The notes: generated by a model not told the origin, from the sequence alone. 64,000 nt of DNA from Asticcacaulis sp. AC460 (GCF_000495795.1 NZ_AWGD01000037.1:62001-126000), one strand, 5' to 3'; positions 1-8,451 are shown, numbered from the stretch's first letter. Made by a program: numbers and translations.

Positions 1-822
1 GCCGGCGCCATGACGCGCATCGACGAACTGCTGCGCTCCGAACCCAACATTCAGCCGCCGAAGGACGCCGTCACCCTGCCGGAACCGCGCGGCGAGATCC
101 TGTTCGACAGCGTCGATTTCGCCTATCCGTCTCGCCCCGACGCCAAGGTGCTGGACGGCTTCAGCCTGCATATCAAACCCGGCGAGACCGTCGCCCTGGT
201 CGGGCCGTCGGGCGCCGGCAAGTCGACCGTCTTCAAGCTGCTGCTGCGCTATTACGGGTTCGAGACCGGCACCATCGCCCTGGACGGCGTCGATATCCGC
301 CGCGCCGACCCCAAGGCGGTCCGCGAACGCATGGCATTGGTCGCCCAGGATACGGCACTGTTCTCGGGCTCGCCGGCCGACAATATCCGTTTCGGCCGCG
401 AAGGCGCGACCGACGACGACATCCGCGCCGCCGCCGCCAAGGCCCAGGCACAGGGCTTTATCGAAGCCCTGCCGGAAGGTTTCGACCATCCCCTGGGTGA
501 ACGCGCCCGGTCGCTGTCGGGCGGCCAGAAACAACGCCTGAGCATCGCTCGTGCCCTGGTCCGCGACGCTCCGGTGCTGCTGCTGGACGAAGCCACCTCG
601 GCGCTCGACGCGGAAAACGAACGCCTGGTCCAGGCGGCGCTGAATGAAGCCATGGCCGAACGCACCACCCTGGTCATCGCCCACCGCCTGGCCACGGTTT
701 TGAAAGCCGACCGCATCGTGGTCATGGAGCACGGCCGGGTGGTCGACAGCGGCACCCACGAGGAACTGGTGGCGCGCGACGGCCTCTACGCTCGACTGGC
801 GGCCTTGCAATTCGGAGGATAG
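1..822 (+). CDS. ABC exporter, C-terminal ATPase part (5' truncated by window)
   Basis: The reading frame is open from base 1, so the gene begins upstream and only the nucleotide-binding half is visible. It shows Walker A (GPSGAGKST), the ABC signature [15 protein letters not shown], Walker B ([11 protein letters not shown]) and the switch His (IAHRL), in the order of a type IV (MsbA/Atm1-like) exporter. The short stretch before the domain ([11 protein letters not shown]) is the usual linker after the transmembrane domain. It likely drives ATP-dependent efflux of a lipid or hydrophobic solute across the inner membrane; the substrate cannot be told. The next gene's Shine-Dalgarno overlaps this stop codon, so the two are probably co-translated. 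Confidence 0.93.
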   Translation, partial: AGAMTRIDELLRSEPNIQPPKDAVTLPEPRGEILFDSVDFAYPSRPDAKVLDGFSLHIKPGETVALVGPSGAGKSTVFKLLLRYYGFETGTIALDGVDIRRADPKAVRERMALVAQDTALFSGSPADNIRFGREGATDDDIRAAAAKAQAQGFIEALPEGFDHPLGERARSLSGGQKQRLSIARALVRDAPVLLLDEATSALDAENERLVQAALNEAMAERTTLVIAHRLATVLKADRIVVMEHGRVVDSGTHEELVARDGLYARLAALQFGG

Positions 823-835
823 GAGACAGGCGCCG

Positions 836-1450
836 ATGATCGACGGTCCGGACTTTACTTCAGCGGTTCGCGCCATTGTGGCGGATGATCGCGACAGCCT
901 GGTTCGCCTGGTTGATGGTGGGCCTCACCTGGTGCGGACCGCCTCTGTGGCCGGCGCCGAGCGCGAGTCGGCCGATATCTGGTTCTTCGCGGAGATTGCC
1001 CATTATCTGTATGCCGGCGACACCTTGCTGCACATGGCGGCGGCCGGGTTTCGCCGGCGCATGGCCGAGGACCTGCTGAGCCGCGGCGCCGATGTGACCG
1101 CGCGGAACCGCCGTGGCGCTCAGCCGCTGCACTATGCCGCCGATACCAACCGCGTCCTGCCCGGCGCCCAGGCCGAGGTCATCTCCATTCTTTTGAAAGC
1201 GGGCGCCGACCCGAATGCACTGGATAAGTCCGGCGTATCCCCCCTGCACCGCGCCGTCCGGACGAGGGGTTCCGCTGCCGTGGCTACATTGCTGGCCGGC
1301 GGCGCTGACCCGTGCCTGAAAAACGGCAGCGGTTCGACACCCCTGCACCTGGCACAACATACCACCGGCCGGGGCGGCAGCGGCACGCCAGAAGCCAAGG
1401 CTGAACAGGCGGAAATCCTGCGCCTGCTGATGGCGGCGGGAGCAGATTGA
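836..1450 (+). CDS. Ankyrin-repeat protein
   Basis: This 204-residue protein has about four ankyrin repeats. They are seen as TLLHMAAAGF, QPLHYAADTN, SPLHRAVRTR and TPLHLAQHTT, each followed by a helix ending in GADxxxxx, over residues of about 60-204. There is no signal peptide, so it is probably a cytoplasmic protein-protein interaction scaffold. The ATG at 836 has a strong GGAGG/AGGAG run at 815-826 that overlaps the ABC exporter stop, which indicates operon expression. The partner is unknown. Confidence 0.85.
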   Translation: MIDGPDFTSAVRAIVADDRDSLVRLVDGGPHLVRTASVAGAERESADIWFFAEIAHYLYAGDTLLHMAAAGFRRRMAEDLLSRGADVTARNRRGAQPLHYAADTNRVLPGAQAEVISILLKAGADPNALDKSGVSPLHRAVRTRGSAAVATLLAGGADPCLKNGSGSTPLHLAQHTTGRGGSGTPEAKAEQAEILRLLMAAGAD

Positions 1451-1481
1451 CCTACAGGTGAACCAGGCTTAGTCTCCTCCC

Positions 1482-1958
1482 ATGAGCGAGAGCGGCGATA
1501 TCATCATTCCCCTGGCCTATCGCAACAAGCTGGCGCCCGCCATCGTGGTTGTGTGCGGCGCGCTTTCCCTTGCCGCCTTGATCGCCCAGACCGTGCTGCG
1601 CTTTCAAATTGGATTTGATGACGAAGGGGATACGCTTCAGGCGGCTCTGCTCGGGCTTCAGATTCTGCTGTCTCCCGCCTGGCTGTTTCTCATTTGGGAC
1701 AACTGGCAGGTCCTTCGTAACAGGCCGGCGCTTTGGCTGGACAAGGACCATCTGGTTCTTTGCATGTCCAGAAAGCGCCGTATTCCTCTCGCCCAGATCA
1801 CAAAGGTCGAATTCGACCGCTTCGCCAGGGACCATGACCCGGCGTCGGTGACCGTACATCTGCGCGAAGGTAAGCCCGTAACCCTGTGGCTTCACACAAT
1901 GCGCCTGGTACCCGGCTTCGCGGATACCCTTCGCAACGTTACGGCGAAACCGGCCTAG
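1482..1958 (+). CDS. Small membrane protein with PH-like cytoplasmic domain
   Basis: The 158-residue product has two hydrophobic helices (about residues 18-40 and 52-75). A beta-rich soluble tail follows (PALWLDKDHLVLC...IPLAQITKVEFDRF), with the strand pattern of the bacterial PH-like domains found in small membrane proteins. I do not recognise a specific family. The stop overlaps by 4 bp the stop of the convergent lactonase gene. No good Shine-Dalgarno is visible, so the start is tentative; the next in-frame alternatives would remove the first helix. Confidence 0.6.
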   Translation: MSESGDIIIPLAYRNKLAPAIVVVCGALSLAALIAQTVLRFQIGFDDEGDTLQAALLGLQILLSPAWLFLIWDNWQVLRNRPALWLDKDHLVLCMSRKRRIPLAQITKVEFDRFARDHDPASVTVHLREGKPVTLWLHTMRLVPGFADTLRNVTAKPA

Positions 1959-2905
1959 CCCGCGAACAATTCTGTCGGCAGACCAGTATGGCCGCGCAGG
2001 CTGGCCTTCGGGATTTCGAACAGCGTACCCGCCTGCGGATCGTCGGCATCGACCGGCGGCTGGGCGGCGGTGGTGACAAACATCCGGTCCAGGTTCGGAC
2101 CCGCGAACGTCATGCTGGTCGACTGTTTCGCCGGCACCTTGATCTCGAAATCGATCGTTCCGTCGGTCTTGAACCGGGTCACCCGGCCGCCGTTGTAATG
2201 CGACACCCAGATGCCGTCCTGGGCGTCGACCGTGACGCCATCCGGCAATCCGACACCTTTCGGGAAGGTATAGAAGACCCGCTTGTTCGACAGCGATCCG
2301 TCGGCCGCCACGTCGAAGGCATAGACGATGCCTTCCGAGGTTTCGTTGTGATACATGCGCGTGCCGTCGCGGTTGAACCCCGGGCCGTTGGTGCACAGAT
2401 AGGGGCTGTCGACCTTGTGCACGCTGAGGTCGGCATCGATGCGGTACAGCGCTGCCGTCTTTTGATTGAACGGCATGTGCATGGTGCCGGTCCATATCCG
2501 GCCGTGCGGATCGACCTTGGCGTCGTTGAGCCGGTTGTCTTTGTTTTCCGGCTCGATTTCGAACAGCGGCGTCAGGCTGAACGGTTCCAGGGTCAGGGTA
2601 TGGACGGTGCGCAGGATGGCGACCAGGAAGCCGCCGGACTTACGCAACACCACCCAGTCGATGAGGTCCGGCATATCCCAGTGCTTCAGCGCGCCGTCAC
2701 CTAGGCCGTAGGCATGCAGCTTCTTGCCGCGGATATCGACCCAGTAGAGGGTGTTGTCGCGCTCGGACCACAGCGGGCCTTCGCCCAGGATCGAGCCCGG
2801 CGGGCTGATGGCCGTGGGCGTTTCCCCGGCCGCGGCCAGAGAGGGGAGGGTGGCCAGGGCCAGGCCTGAGGCGAGCGCGGTGCGGCGGCTGATTATGCCA
2901 GTCAT
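1955..2905 (-). CDS. SMP-30/gluconolactonase family lactonase, Tat-exported
   Basis: Six-bladed beta-propeller of the SMP-30/gluconolaconase/LRE family, which hydrolyses sugar lactones to aldonates. The metal ligands expected for the family are visible: Glu42 in GEGPLW, the Asn of RLND and the Asp of PDGVTVD. I start at the ATG at 2905 rather than the longer frame at 2980 because AGGAG lies about 10 nt upstream, and translation then opens with a Tat-type signal (SRRTALASG followed by a hydrophobic run ending LAAAG). Periplasmic action is therefore likely. A perfect 11-bp inverted repeat 73 bp upstream (2978-3006) may be its operator. Confidence 0.9.
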   Translation of the reverse strand: MTGIISRRTALASGLALATLPSLAAAGETPTAISPPGSILGEGPLWSERDNTLYWVDIRGKKLHAYGLGDGALKHWDMPDLIDWVVLRKSGGFLVAILRTVHTLTLEPFSLTPLFEIEPENKDNRLNDAKVDPHGRIWTGTMHMPFNQKTAALYRIDADLSVHKVDSPYLCTNGPGFNRDGTRMYHNETSEGIVYAFDVAADGSLSNKRVFYTFPKGVGLPDGVTVDAQDGIWVSHYNGGRVTRFKTDGTIDFEIKVPAKQSTSMTFAGPNLDRMFVTTAAQPPVDADDPQAGTLFEIPKASLRGHTGLPTELFAG

Positions 2906-2977
2906 TTGGTGGTATCTCCTCAACATCTTTTTTGCCAAGGAGGCACGCAAAACAGCGCCCGTGTCAAGCACGGCGTT

Positions 2978-3006
2978 CATCTTACAAATGTCTGATTTGT
3001 AAGATG
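2978..3006. promoter_or_regulatory. Inverted repeat, candidate operator of the lactonase gene
   Basis: CATCTTACAAA (2978-2988) and TTTGTAAGATG (2996-3006) are perfect 11-bp arms around a 7-nt centre TGTCTGA. The dyad sits between the suhB stop and the lactonase start, has no U-tract, and is AT-rich against a GC-rich background. It looks more like a repressor site (GntR- or LacI-type size) than a terminator. The cognate regulator is not in the window. Confidence 0.45.
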
Positions 3007-3008
3007 AA

Positions 3009-3809
3009 TTACTTGGCCAGCTTCAGCTTCTCGACCAACTGCGGATACAGATCCATATTCGAGCACACCAGTTCACCGGTAACCAGCGGCGAGGCCTCGC
3101 TGTCGATCGAGCTGAACTTGCCGCCGGCCTCGCTGACCATCAGCAGGCCCGCCGCCATGTCCCACGGCTTGATGCCGCGTTCCCAGAAGCCGTCGAACTG
3201 ACCGGCCGCCACATAGCACAGGTCCAGCGAGCAGGCGCCGTTGCGGCGGATGCCGACCGTGCGCTGCATGATCTGGTGCAAATCCTTCAAAGCCTGGGCA
3301 TGGCCCGGCTTGCCGATGAACGGCACGCCGGTGCCGATCAAGGACTCGTCCAGGTTCTTGCGGCCCGACACGCGCAGGCGACGGTCGTTATGATAGGCGC
3401 CCTTGCCCTTTTCGGCCCAGTACAAATCGTTGGTCACCGGGTTGAAGGTCACGCCGGCGACGATCTCGCCATCGCGCTCCAGCGCCACGGTGCAGGCGAA
3501 GTGCGGAATCCCGTGCATGAAGTTGGTGGTGCCGTCGATGGGATCGACGATCCAGCGGTGGGTTTTGTCGGTGCCGATGGTCTCACCGGTCTCTTCGCCC
3601 AGGAAGCCGTAGCCCGGACGCACCCGGGTCAGTTCCTCCAGCAAAGCAGCCTCGACGCGCTTGTCGGCAGCCGTGACGAAATCGCCCGGGCCCTTCTTGG
3701 AGACCTGGAGCTCGGTCACCTCGCCGAAATCGCGGGCGACGCCCTTGCAGCCCTTGCGGACGGCGCTGACCATGACCTGGATGAGAGAAGATTGCAGTAC
3801 CGTGACCAT
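3009..3809 (-). CDS. suhB: Inositol-1-monophosphatase family protein SuhB
   Basis: The 266-residue protein carries the full IMPase signature. GEETG (about 71-75) and WIVDPIDGTTNFMHG (86-100) give the Mg2+ ligands Glu, Asp and Asp, and KPWDMAAG near the C-terminus supplies the last Asp. It dephosphorylates inositol monophosphates; SuhB homologues also act in rRNA transcription antitermination. Its length matches the family. It lies upstream of efp on the same strand only through a small secreted-protein gene. A second IMPase-superfamily gene at 10629 (hisN-like) has the different context and motifs of histidinol phosphatase. Confidence 0.93.
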   Translation of the reverse strand: MVTVLQSSLIQVMVSAVRKGCKGVARDFGEVTELQVSKKGPGDFVTAADKRVEAALLEELTRVRPGYGFLGEETGETIGTDKTHRWIVDPIDGTTNFMHGIPHFACTVALERDGEIVAGVTFNPVTNDLYWAEKGKGAYHNDRRLRVSGRKNLDESLIGTGVPFIGKPGHAQALKDLHQIMQRTVGIRRNGACSLDLCYVAAGQFDGFWERGIKPWDMAAGLLMVSEAGGKFSSIDSEASPLVTGELVCSNMDLYPQLVEKLKLAK

Positions 3810-3859
3810 GGTTGACCTTACGAAGTGAGATTTACAATGTGGGTGAACGGTTACGCCGC

Positions 3860-4159
3860 TCAGTCGTTCTTGATATTGCTTTTCGTCTTCGGAGCGCCGT
3901 CTTTGGCGGCACTGCTGCTGTCGTGGGCGGCTGTGCCGTTGATGGTCAGCGTGCCCCCGCTGCGCTTGGCGTTGGGGTTGTCGTTCTCGACGCTGGTGTC
4001 GGACACCATGGTGGCCGTGGTTGACGAAGTCGCCGCCTGGCCCTGAACCGTCAGGGAGACGCCGGTTTGTACCGTTGTCTTGGGCTTGTCACCCGCCATG
4101 GCCAGTTGTCCGCCAATGCCGAGAACCAGAACGCCGCACGCCAGAAGTACTTTCTTCAT
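3860..4159 (-). CDS. Small secreted hypothetical protein
   Basis: The 99-residue protein has a clear Sec signal peptide (MKKVLLACGVLVLGIGGQLAMA, cleavage after AMA). The mature part is hydrophilic and Ser/Thr/Asp/Asn-rich, looks disordered, and has no Cys. A strong AAGGAG precedes the ATG by 7 nt, which supports a real gene. I recognise no family. It sits between efp and suhB, all transcribed leftwards. Confidence 0.65.
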   Translation of the reverse strand: MKKVLLACGVLVLGIGGQLAMAGDKPKTTVQTGVSLTVQGQAATSSTTATMVSDTSVENDNPNAKRSGGTLTINGTAAHDSSSAAKDGAPKTKSNIKND

Positions 4160-4259
4160 CGTCCGCTCCTTCGAAAGGAAGCCGGACTTCCGGCTTCGAA
4201 ACGCCGTTCTCTTAACACAGGCGTTCCGGTGCCGGAATACAGTTGCCGTAACTGTGATC

Positions 4260-4826
4260 TTAGTCGGCGCGCTTCATATATTCGCCGCTCTCGGTCGAGA
4301 CGACGATACGTTCGCCCGTGCCCATGAAGGGCGGGATCATGATGCGCATGCCGTTCGACGCGATGGCCGGCTTGTAGGACGACGACGCGGTCTGGCCCTT
4401 GACGGTGGGCTCGGTCTCGACGACTTCCAGCACGACTGTATCGGGCAGGCTCATGCCGATGGCCTTTTCGTCGTGGAATTCGATGACCACGATCATGCCG
4501 TCGTGCAGGTAGCGGACCTGATCTTCACCGACCCAGTCCTTGGACAGCGAAATCTGTTCGTAGTTGGCCTGATCCATGAACACCAGCATGTCGCCATCTT
4601 CGTACAGGTACGAGTGGTCGCGCTGTTCCAGCACCGCGCGCTCGACCGTGTCGTCCGAGCGGAAACGCTCGTTCAGCTTGGTGCCGGTCACCAGGTTCTT
4701 CATCTCGACCTGAGCGAATGCGCCGCCCTTGCCGGGCTTCACGTGCTCGGTCTTGACCACGGTCCACAGACCGTTCTGGTATTCCAGGATCATGCCCGGC
4801 TTGATGGTGTTGGCGTTGATTTTCAT
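4260..4826 (-). CDS. efp: Translation elongation factor P
   Basis: At 188 residues this is canonical EF-P. It has an N-terminal KOW-like domain, two OB domains and the C-terminal signature [22 protein letters not shown]. It binds the ribosome between P and E sites and relieves stalling at polyproline. Lys33 in KPGKGGAF corresponds to the lysine that EpmA beta-lysylates in many proteobacteria. Polyproline proteins in this window, such as the DUF1800 lipoprotein with eight prolines, would be clients. Two small hairpins lie just beyond the stop (4224-4237, 4239-4255) but neither has a U-tract. Confidence 0.97.
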   Translation of the reverse strand: MKINANTIKPGMILEYQNGLWTVVKTEHVKPGKGGAFAQVEMKNLVTGTKLNERFRSDDTVERAVLEQRDHSYLYEDGDMLVFMDQANYEQISLSKDWVGEDQVRYLHDGMIVVIEFHDEKAIGMSLPDTVVLEVVETEPTVKGQTASSSYKPAIASNGMRIMIPPFMGTGERIVVSTESGEYMKRAD

Positions 4827-4949
4827 GGATTTGACTTGTCAAAGAATGCGTAAGTTGCGGCGGGTACTAACCTTTTGACCACGGAAAGGCAAGGCGCTTT
4901 GACGCGAGGGCGGTATCGGCCTAGGGTAGGGTAAATTGGAGGAACCGGA

Positions 4950-5612
4950 ATGGATCGCAAAGCCGTCGTCGTGACCGCACTGTTTTTGGCGGTGGTCGCC
5001 TGCTCGCCCAAGCCGGCATCTCAGGTTGAAAGCGCGTCTGTCTCGGCCGTTGCCGGCGACCGGGTTGACTGCACCGCCCCGGCCGGACCGGCCACGACGG
5101 CGGATGAACTGAAGGCGAAGTACGGCAAGAACCTGGTCTTCGGCGATGTCGGCGGGCCGGAAGGGACGCAACTGATGGGCGCCATCCTCTATCCCGACGA
5201 TCCCAAGCGACGCATCGACATCGTCTGGTGGGATGAAGCCAAGACCGTCGTCTCGACCGTGCGGGCGCGCGGCGAGGACAGCCGCATCACCGGCCCGCTG
5301 GGCATTCGCATCGGCACGCCCCTGACCGAGGTCGAAGCCGCCAATGGCAAACCCTTCCTGATCTCCGGCTTCGGCTGGGACTATGGTGGCTATGGCGACT
5401 TCACCGGCGGCAAGCTGAGCCGCGAGGCCGCGGGCTGTCATATCTCGCTGCGCTTCGACAACATCAGCGGCAACGGCGCAGTCGCCGACGGCATCATGGG
5501 CGAGGTCCAGGTCACGTCCGACGATGCGCGGGTCAAGGCCTATGCGCCGGTGGTGACGGAAATTTCGGTCGGCTGGCCTCTGCCGCAGGGCGTGAAGCCG
5601 GCGGCGCAGTAG
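4950..5612 (+). CDS. Hypothetical lipoprotein
   Basis: The 220-residue protein starts with a short signal peptide and a lipobox-like LAVVAC at residues 13-18, so it is probably a lipid-anchored periplasmic protein. The mature part has alternating strand and Gly-rich turn regions (GIRIGTPLTEVEAANGKPF resembles SmpA/BamE-like small outer-membrane lipoprotein repeats), but I cannot assign a family. GGAGG at 4938-4942 sets the ATG at 4950. The following 71-residue gene starts 10 bp later with its Shine-Dalgarno overlapping this stop. Confidence 0.75.
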   Translation: MDRKAVVVTALFLAVVACSPKPASQVESASVSAVAGDRVDCTAPAGPATTADELKAKYGKNLVFGDVGGPEGTQLMGAILYPDDPKRRIDIVWWDEAKTVVSTVRARGEDSRITGPLGIRIGTPLTEVEAANGKPFLISGFGWDYGGYGDFTGGKLSREAAGCHISLRFDNISGNGAVADGIMGEVQVTSDDARVKAYAPVVTEISVGWPLPQGVKPAAQ

Positions 5613-5622
5613 GGGCAATGAG

Positions 5623-5838
5623 ATGAAAGCAACCGAGTTTTGTTATTGGCTTCAAGGAATGTTCGAGCTGTCAAAACCATCAGAATTGAATGCTGAACAA
5701 ACCGAACTCATCCGACAACATTTGGCGATGGTCTTCGTTCACGATATCGATCCGAGTTACCCGAAAGAGCAGCAAGGTACTCTCGACGCTATTCACCGGT
5801 ACAACAGAGACAATCCTGATCAAAAGATCCGTTGTTGA
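5623..5838 (+). CDS. Small phage-like hypothetical protein, low GC
   Basis: The 71-residue protein opens with ATEFCYWLQGMFEL. This resembles a small family, common in phages and prophages, whose members begin FCYWLQGFxEL; function is unknown. AGGGGC lies 6 nt before the ATG. Base composition is clearly lower in GC than the neighbours and codon use is AT-leaning (TTT, TTA, AAA), which suggests recent transfer. It is not accompanied by other phage genes. Confidence 0.7.
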   Translation: MKATEFCYWLQGMFELSKPSELNAEQTELIRQHLAMVFVHDIDPSYPKEQQGTLDAIHRYNRDNPDQKIRC

Positions 5839-5847
5839 TACTTTCGA

Positions 5848-6474
5848 TTATACCTGAACGAGTTCTTCCAGCAGCGCCTTCACGCCCGCAGCCGGCCCTT
5901 CGGGATGGTTCCACACGGCGCCCGAGACAGCGATAAAGTCCGCGCCGGCTTCGGCCACCTCACGCGCATTCGCCGCGGTGATACCGCCGATAGCGACGCA
6001 CGGCGTCTCCATGCTTTCCTGCCAGATCGACAGCGTCTCCAGCTCGGCCATGTGCTCGACCGTCTTGGTTTGCGTCGGATAGAAGGCGCCGAACGCGACA
6101 TAGTCAGCCCCGGCCTCGGCCGCATCCATGGCCAGGTGGCGCGAATTGTGACAGGTGACCCCGATCATCGCCTTGGCCCCCAGGATGCGGCGGGCCTCCT
6201 TGTAGGCCATGTCCGACTGGCCGACATGGACCCCGTCCAGCCCCAGTTCCTTCGCCAGGTCGACATGGTCGTTCATGAGCACGGCGACGCCGTGGGCGTG
6301 GGCGATCGGCGTCAGCACCCGCGTCACTGCGCGGATATGATCGAGCGGCACGTCCTTGAGCCGTATCTGCAAGGCGGCGATGTCGCCGGCCGACAGGGCG
6401 GCGTCCAGCGTGCGGCCAAAAGCCTCGGCATCATCGATGCGGGGCGGGGTGATGAGGTAGAGACGGCATTCCAT
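5848..6474 (-). CDS. thiE: Thiamine phosphate synthase
   Basis: TIM-barrel enzyme that joins HMP-pyrophosphate and HET-phosphate to make thiamine phosphate. Visible ThiE features are ALQIRLKD (phosphate/pyrimidine site), [24 protein letters not shown] and the phosphate-binding [12 protein letters not shown]. Length (208 aa from the ATG at 6474) fits the family. A TTG six codons upstream (6492) is possible, but no Shine-Dalgarno favours it. A TenI-type paralogue is the alternative; QIRLKD and the HVGQSD pair favour true ThiE. Confidence 0.88.
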   Translation of the reverse strand: MECRLYLITPPRIDDAEAFGRTLDAALSAGDIAALQIRLKDVPLDHIRAVTRVLTPIAHAHGVAVLMNDHVDLAKELGLDGVHVGQSDMAYKEARRILGAKAMIGVTCHNSRHLAMDAAEAGADYVAFGAFYPTQTKTVEHMAELETLSIWQESMETPCVAIGGITAANAREVAEAGADFIAVSGAVWNHPEGPAAGVKALLEELVQV

Positions 6475-6633
6475 GGCGGGGGTTTGCCTCAAACCCGGCG
6501 CCTTATCAAGAATTTAGCGCACAACTGCCTGTTCCGCGTCAGGCCCGTATGTTCGAGGGCGTATCCTGTCCGTCATCCAAAGGGCGATCACGCTGTGTGA
6601 GCCCCCGAATCAAGTCCTTTATGGAGGTATGAT

Positions 6634-7308
6634 ATGAACACGATGAAACTGGCGGCCGGTGCGGCTGCGGTAATGATGCTGACCGTGCCGGCCTTGGCCT
6701 CGGCTCAGGAAAGCTATGATGGCTATTGCTACGCCAAGAACAACAAGAATACCGGCACCGCCATCGGCGCCGTCGCCGGCGCTGTGGCCGGCAGCCAGGT
6801 ATCGAAGAACGAACGCGGCCTGGGCGCCATTATCGGCGCTGTGGCCGGTGGCGCTCTGGGCCGCAAGATCGCCAGCGACAGCACCAAGTGCTTGAACGGC
6901 GAGTACTATTCCTATCAGAGCGGCTATTACGATCCGCTGAGCGCGCCGGAAGGCTATGACGTCGTCTATTACAAGAGCCGGCCCAAGACCAGCGCTTACA
7001 ATGTCGTCTATTACGACACCAATCGCCGTACGACGCCGGGCTATGCCTATAACAACGGCAATGGCAACGGCTACAATAACAACAACACCGGCTACAACAA
7101 CACATCCTACAACACCGGCACGGCCGGCTGGCGCGACGATAAGGGCGTGTGGCGGACTGGCCGCCCGGTCGCCCTGGGCTGGAAGGACTCCAGCGGTCGC
7201 TGGCATGAAGGCCAGGTCCAGACCTATGGCTACCGCGACTCGAACGGCAACTGGCGCGAAGAGGCCGCGCCCAGCTATGGCTATAACTACAACGGCAGCG
7301 GAAACTAA
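6634..7308 (+). CDS. Glycine-zipper 2TM envelope protein
   Basis: The 224-residue protein has a Sec signal peptide (to about ALASA). A glycine-zipper region follows (GTAIGAVAGAVAGSQ and GAIIGAVAGGALG, about residues 46-75), as in the 17-kDa surface-antigen/SlyB-like outer-membrane family. The C-terminal half is Tyr/Asn/Gly-rich low complexity (YNNGNGNGYNNNNTGYNN) with repeated W-x-D/W-R units. GGAGG precedes the ATG. A 15-bp hairpin terminator follows directly. The likely role is an envelope structural or stress protein. Confidence 0.82.
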   Translation: MNTMKLAAGAAAVMMLTVPALASAQESYDGYCYAKNNKNTGTAIGAVAGAVAGSQVSKNERGLGAIIGAVAGGALGRKIASDSTKCLNGEYYSYQSGYYDPLSAPEGYDVVYYKSRPKTSAYNVVYYDTNRRTTPGYAYNNGNGNGYNNNNTGYNNTSYNTGTAGWRDDKGVWRTGRPVALGWKDSSGRWHEGQVQTYGYRDSNGNWREEAAPSYGYNYNGSGN

Positions 7309-7330
7309 ACCTTCCTCTGCTGCGTCCCAA

Positions 7331-7366
7331 AAAAAGGCCTCCCGGTTCACGCCGGGAGGCCTTTTT
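7331..7366 (+). terminator. Intrinsic terminator after the glycine-zipper gene
   Basis: A 15-bp perfect stem has arms 7331-7345 and 7352-7366, a 6-nt loop, and A-run/T-run edges (AAAAAGGCC ... GGCCTTTTT). It lies 22 bp after the stop and is symmetrical, so it would also stop leftward transcription. Confidence 0.9.
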
Positions 7367-7409
7367 CTGTGCGAATGACTTGCAATTGAATCAATGCCGT
7401 GTTATTTGA

Positions 7410-7430
7410 GACGCATTCGCATTGTCATCT
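7410..7430. promoter_or_regulatory. Possible Fur-type site upstream of bfd
   Basis: GACGCATTCGCATTGTCATC resembles the better site at 7655-7673 (shared GCATTNGCATT-like hexamers). It lies 16-36 bp before the proposed bfd GTG. It is degenerate against the classical box, so this is weak evidence. Confidence 0.3.
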
Positions 7431-7445
7431 GCCTGGGTTCATTAC

Positions 7446-7631
7446 GTGTACGTCTGTAACTGCAACGGTATCCGCGAGCGCGACGTCAGCGCCGCCATCG
7501 CGTCCGGCGCTTGCACGCCCAAGCAGGTTTTCGACCACGCCGGCTGCCGCGCCCAGTGCGCCCGTTGTGTCTGCGAAATGCGCGAAATGATTGACGACGC
7601 CCAGGTTTCGCTCAGCATGGCCGCGGAATAA
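7446..7631 (+). CDS. bfd: Bacterioferritin-associated ferredoxin
   Basis: The 61-residue (2Fe-2S) protein has the Bfd cysteine pattern: CNC at the N-terminus and CxxC (AQCARCVC) about 35 residues later. It reduces bacterioferritin haem to release stored iron. I place the start at the GTG at 7446 (VYVCNCNGI), the normal position two or three residues before the first Cys. A TTG at 7422 is also open and neither has a strong Shine-Dalgarno. It precedes bfr with a Fur-like box between them, so the pair is probably iron-regulated. Confidence 0.9.
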   Translation: MYVCNCNGIRERDVSAAIASGACTPKQVFDHAGCRAQCARCVCEMREMIDDAQVSLSMAAE

Positions 7632-7654
7632 TTCGCATTCTCGCCCTGCTAGTC

Positions 7655-7673
7655 AATCGCATTATCATTCGCA
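7655..7673. promoter_or_regulatory. Fur box upstream of bacterioferritin
   Basis: AATCGCATTATCATTCGCA reads on the other strand as three GATAAT-like hexamers (GCGAAT, GATAAT, GCGATT), the classical Fur-site layout. It lies about 95 bp before the bfr ATG, in the promoter zone. The site is inferred from sequence; the fur gene is not in the window. Confidence 0.6.
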
Positions 7674-7765
7674 CTAAGTTTTTGGATTGATTGATAAAAA
7701 TCGCTTCACACGGTAAGGCGAGGGAGCTATGTTGCGCTGCATCTGAATCACGATGGAGACGCGCC

Positions 7766-8248
7766 ATGAAAGGCCAGCCCGAAATTATCAAGCTGCTCAA
7801 TAAGGTGCTGACCAATGAGCTGACCGCGATCAACCAGTACTTCCTGCACGCGCGGATCATTGAGAACTGGGGCCTCTATCACCTGGGCCGGATCGTCTAC
7901 AAGGAATCGATCGAGGAGATGAAGCACGCCGACCTGCTGATCAAGCGGGTGCTGTTCCTCGACGGCCTGCCGAATCTCCAGGACCTGCATAAGCTGAAAA
8001 TCGGTGAGACCATCACCGAATGTCTGGAGGCCGACCTGAGCGTCGAGGTTCGTGGTCATGGCGTTCTGGTCGATGGCGTGAAATATTGCGAAGAGCACCG
8101 CGACTACGTCACCCGCGAATTGCTCAAGCGAATCCTGGAAGATACCGAGCACCACATCGATTTCCTGGAAACCCAGCTCAACCTCATCAAGATGATGGGC
8201 GAGCCGAACTATATCCAGAGCGGCATGAAGGAAATCGAAGGCGAGTGA
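7766..8248 (+). CDS. bfr: Bacterioferritin
   Basis: The 160-residue ferritin-like four-helix protein forms a 24-mer haem-binding iron store. Diiron ferroxidase ligands are seen in NELTAINQYFLHARI (Glu), SIEEMKHAD (Glu...His) and EDTEHHIDFLE (Glu, His). The haem-ligand Met lies in the IEEMKHADLLIKRVLFLDGLP segment. TGGAG precedes the ATG at 7766; a longer frame from 7691 has no support. The stop codon overlaps the first base pairs of a palindromic repeat. Confidence 0.95.
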   Translation: MKGQPEIIKLLNKVLTNELTAINQYFLHARIIENWGLYHLGRIVYKESIEEMKHADLLIKRVLFLDGLPNLQDLHKLKIGETITECLEADLSVEVRGHGVLVDGVKYCEEHRDYVTRELLKRILEDTEHHIDFLETQLNLIKMMGEPNYIQSGMKEIEGE

Positions 8249-8365
8249 AATGATTCAGGCCGGTCTGCAAAGGGCCGTTTTCTGCGCTTCCGGTGCTCAC
8301 GTACTTGAGTACGCTCCGCTCCGGTTCTCGAAACCAGCCCTTTTCGACTCGGCCTGAATCATTTC
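8247..8365. repeat. Dispersed palindromic repeat, copy A
   Basis: Perfect 16-bp outer arms (GAAATGATTCAGGCCG at 8247-8262, its complement at 8350-8365) enclose a core of about 75 bp. The core contains a nested hairpin CGTACTTGAGTACG and CCGG boxes. The core reappears inverted and almost identical at about 47379-47455, with different but still self-complementary outer arms. It may double as the bfr terminator. Confidence 0.85.
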
Positions 8366-8451
8366 AAAGCGACTCGCTGGGAAGAGGATAATCCGCTTTG
8401 ACCTTTTCGAGCGAAGCACCTAGTTTGTTTCGCAACGGAAAAACCAAACGG

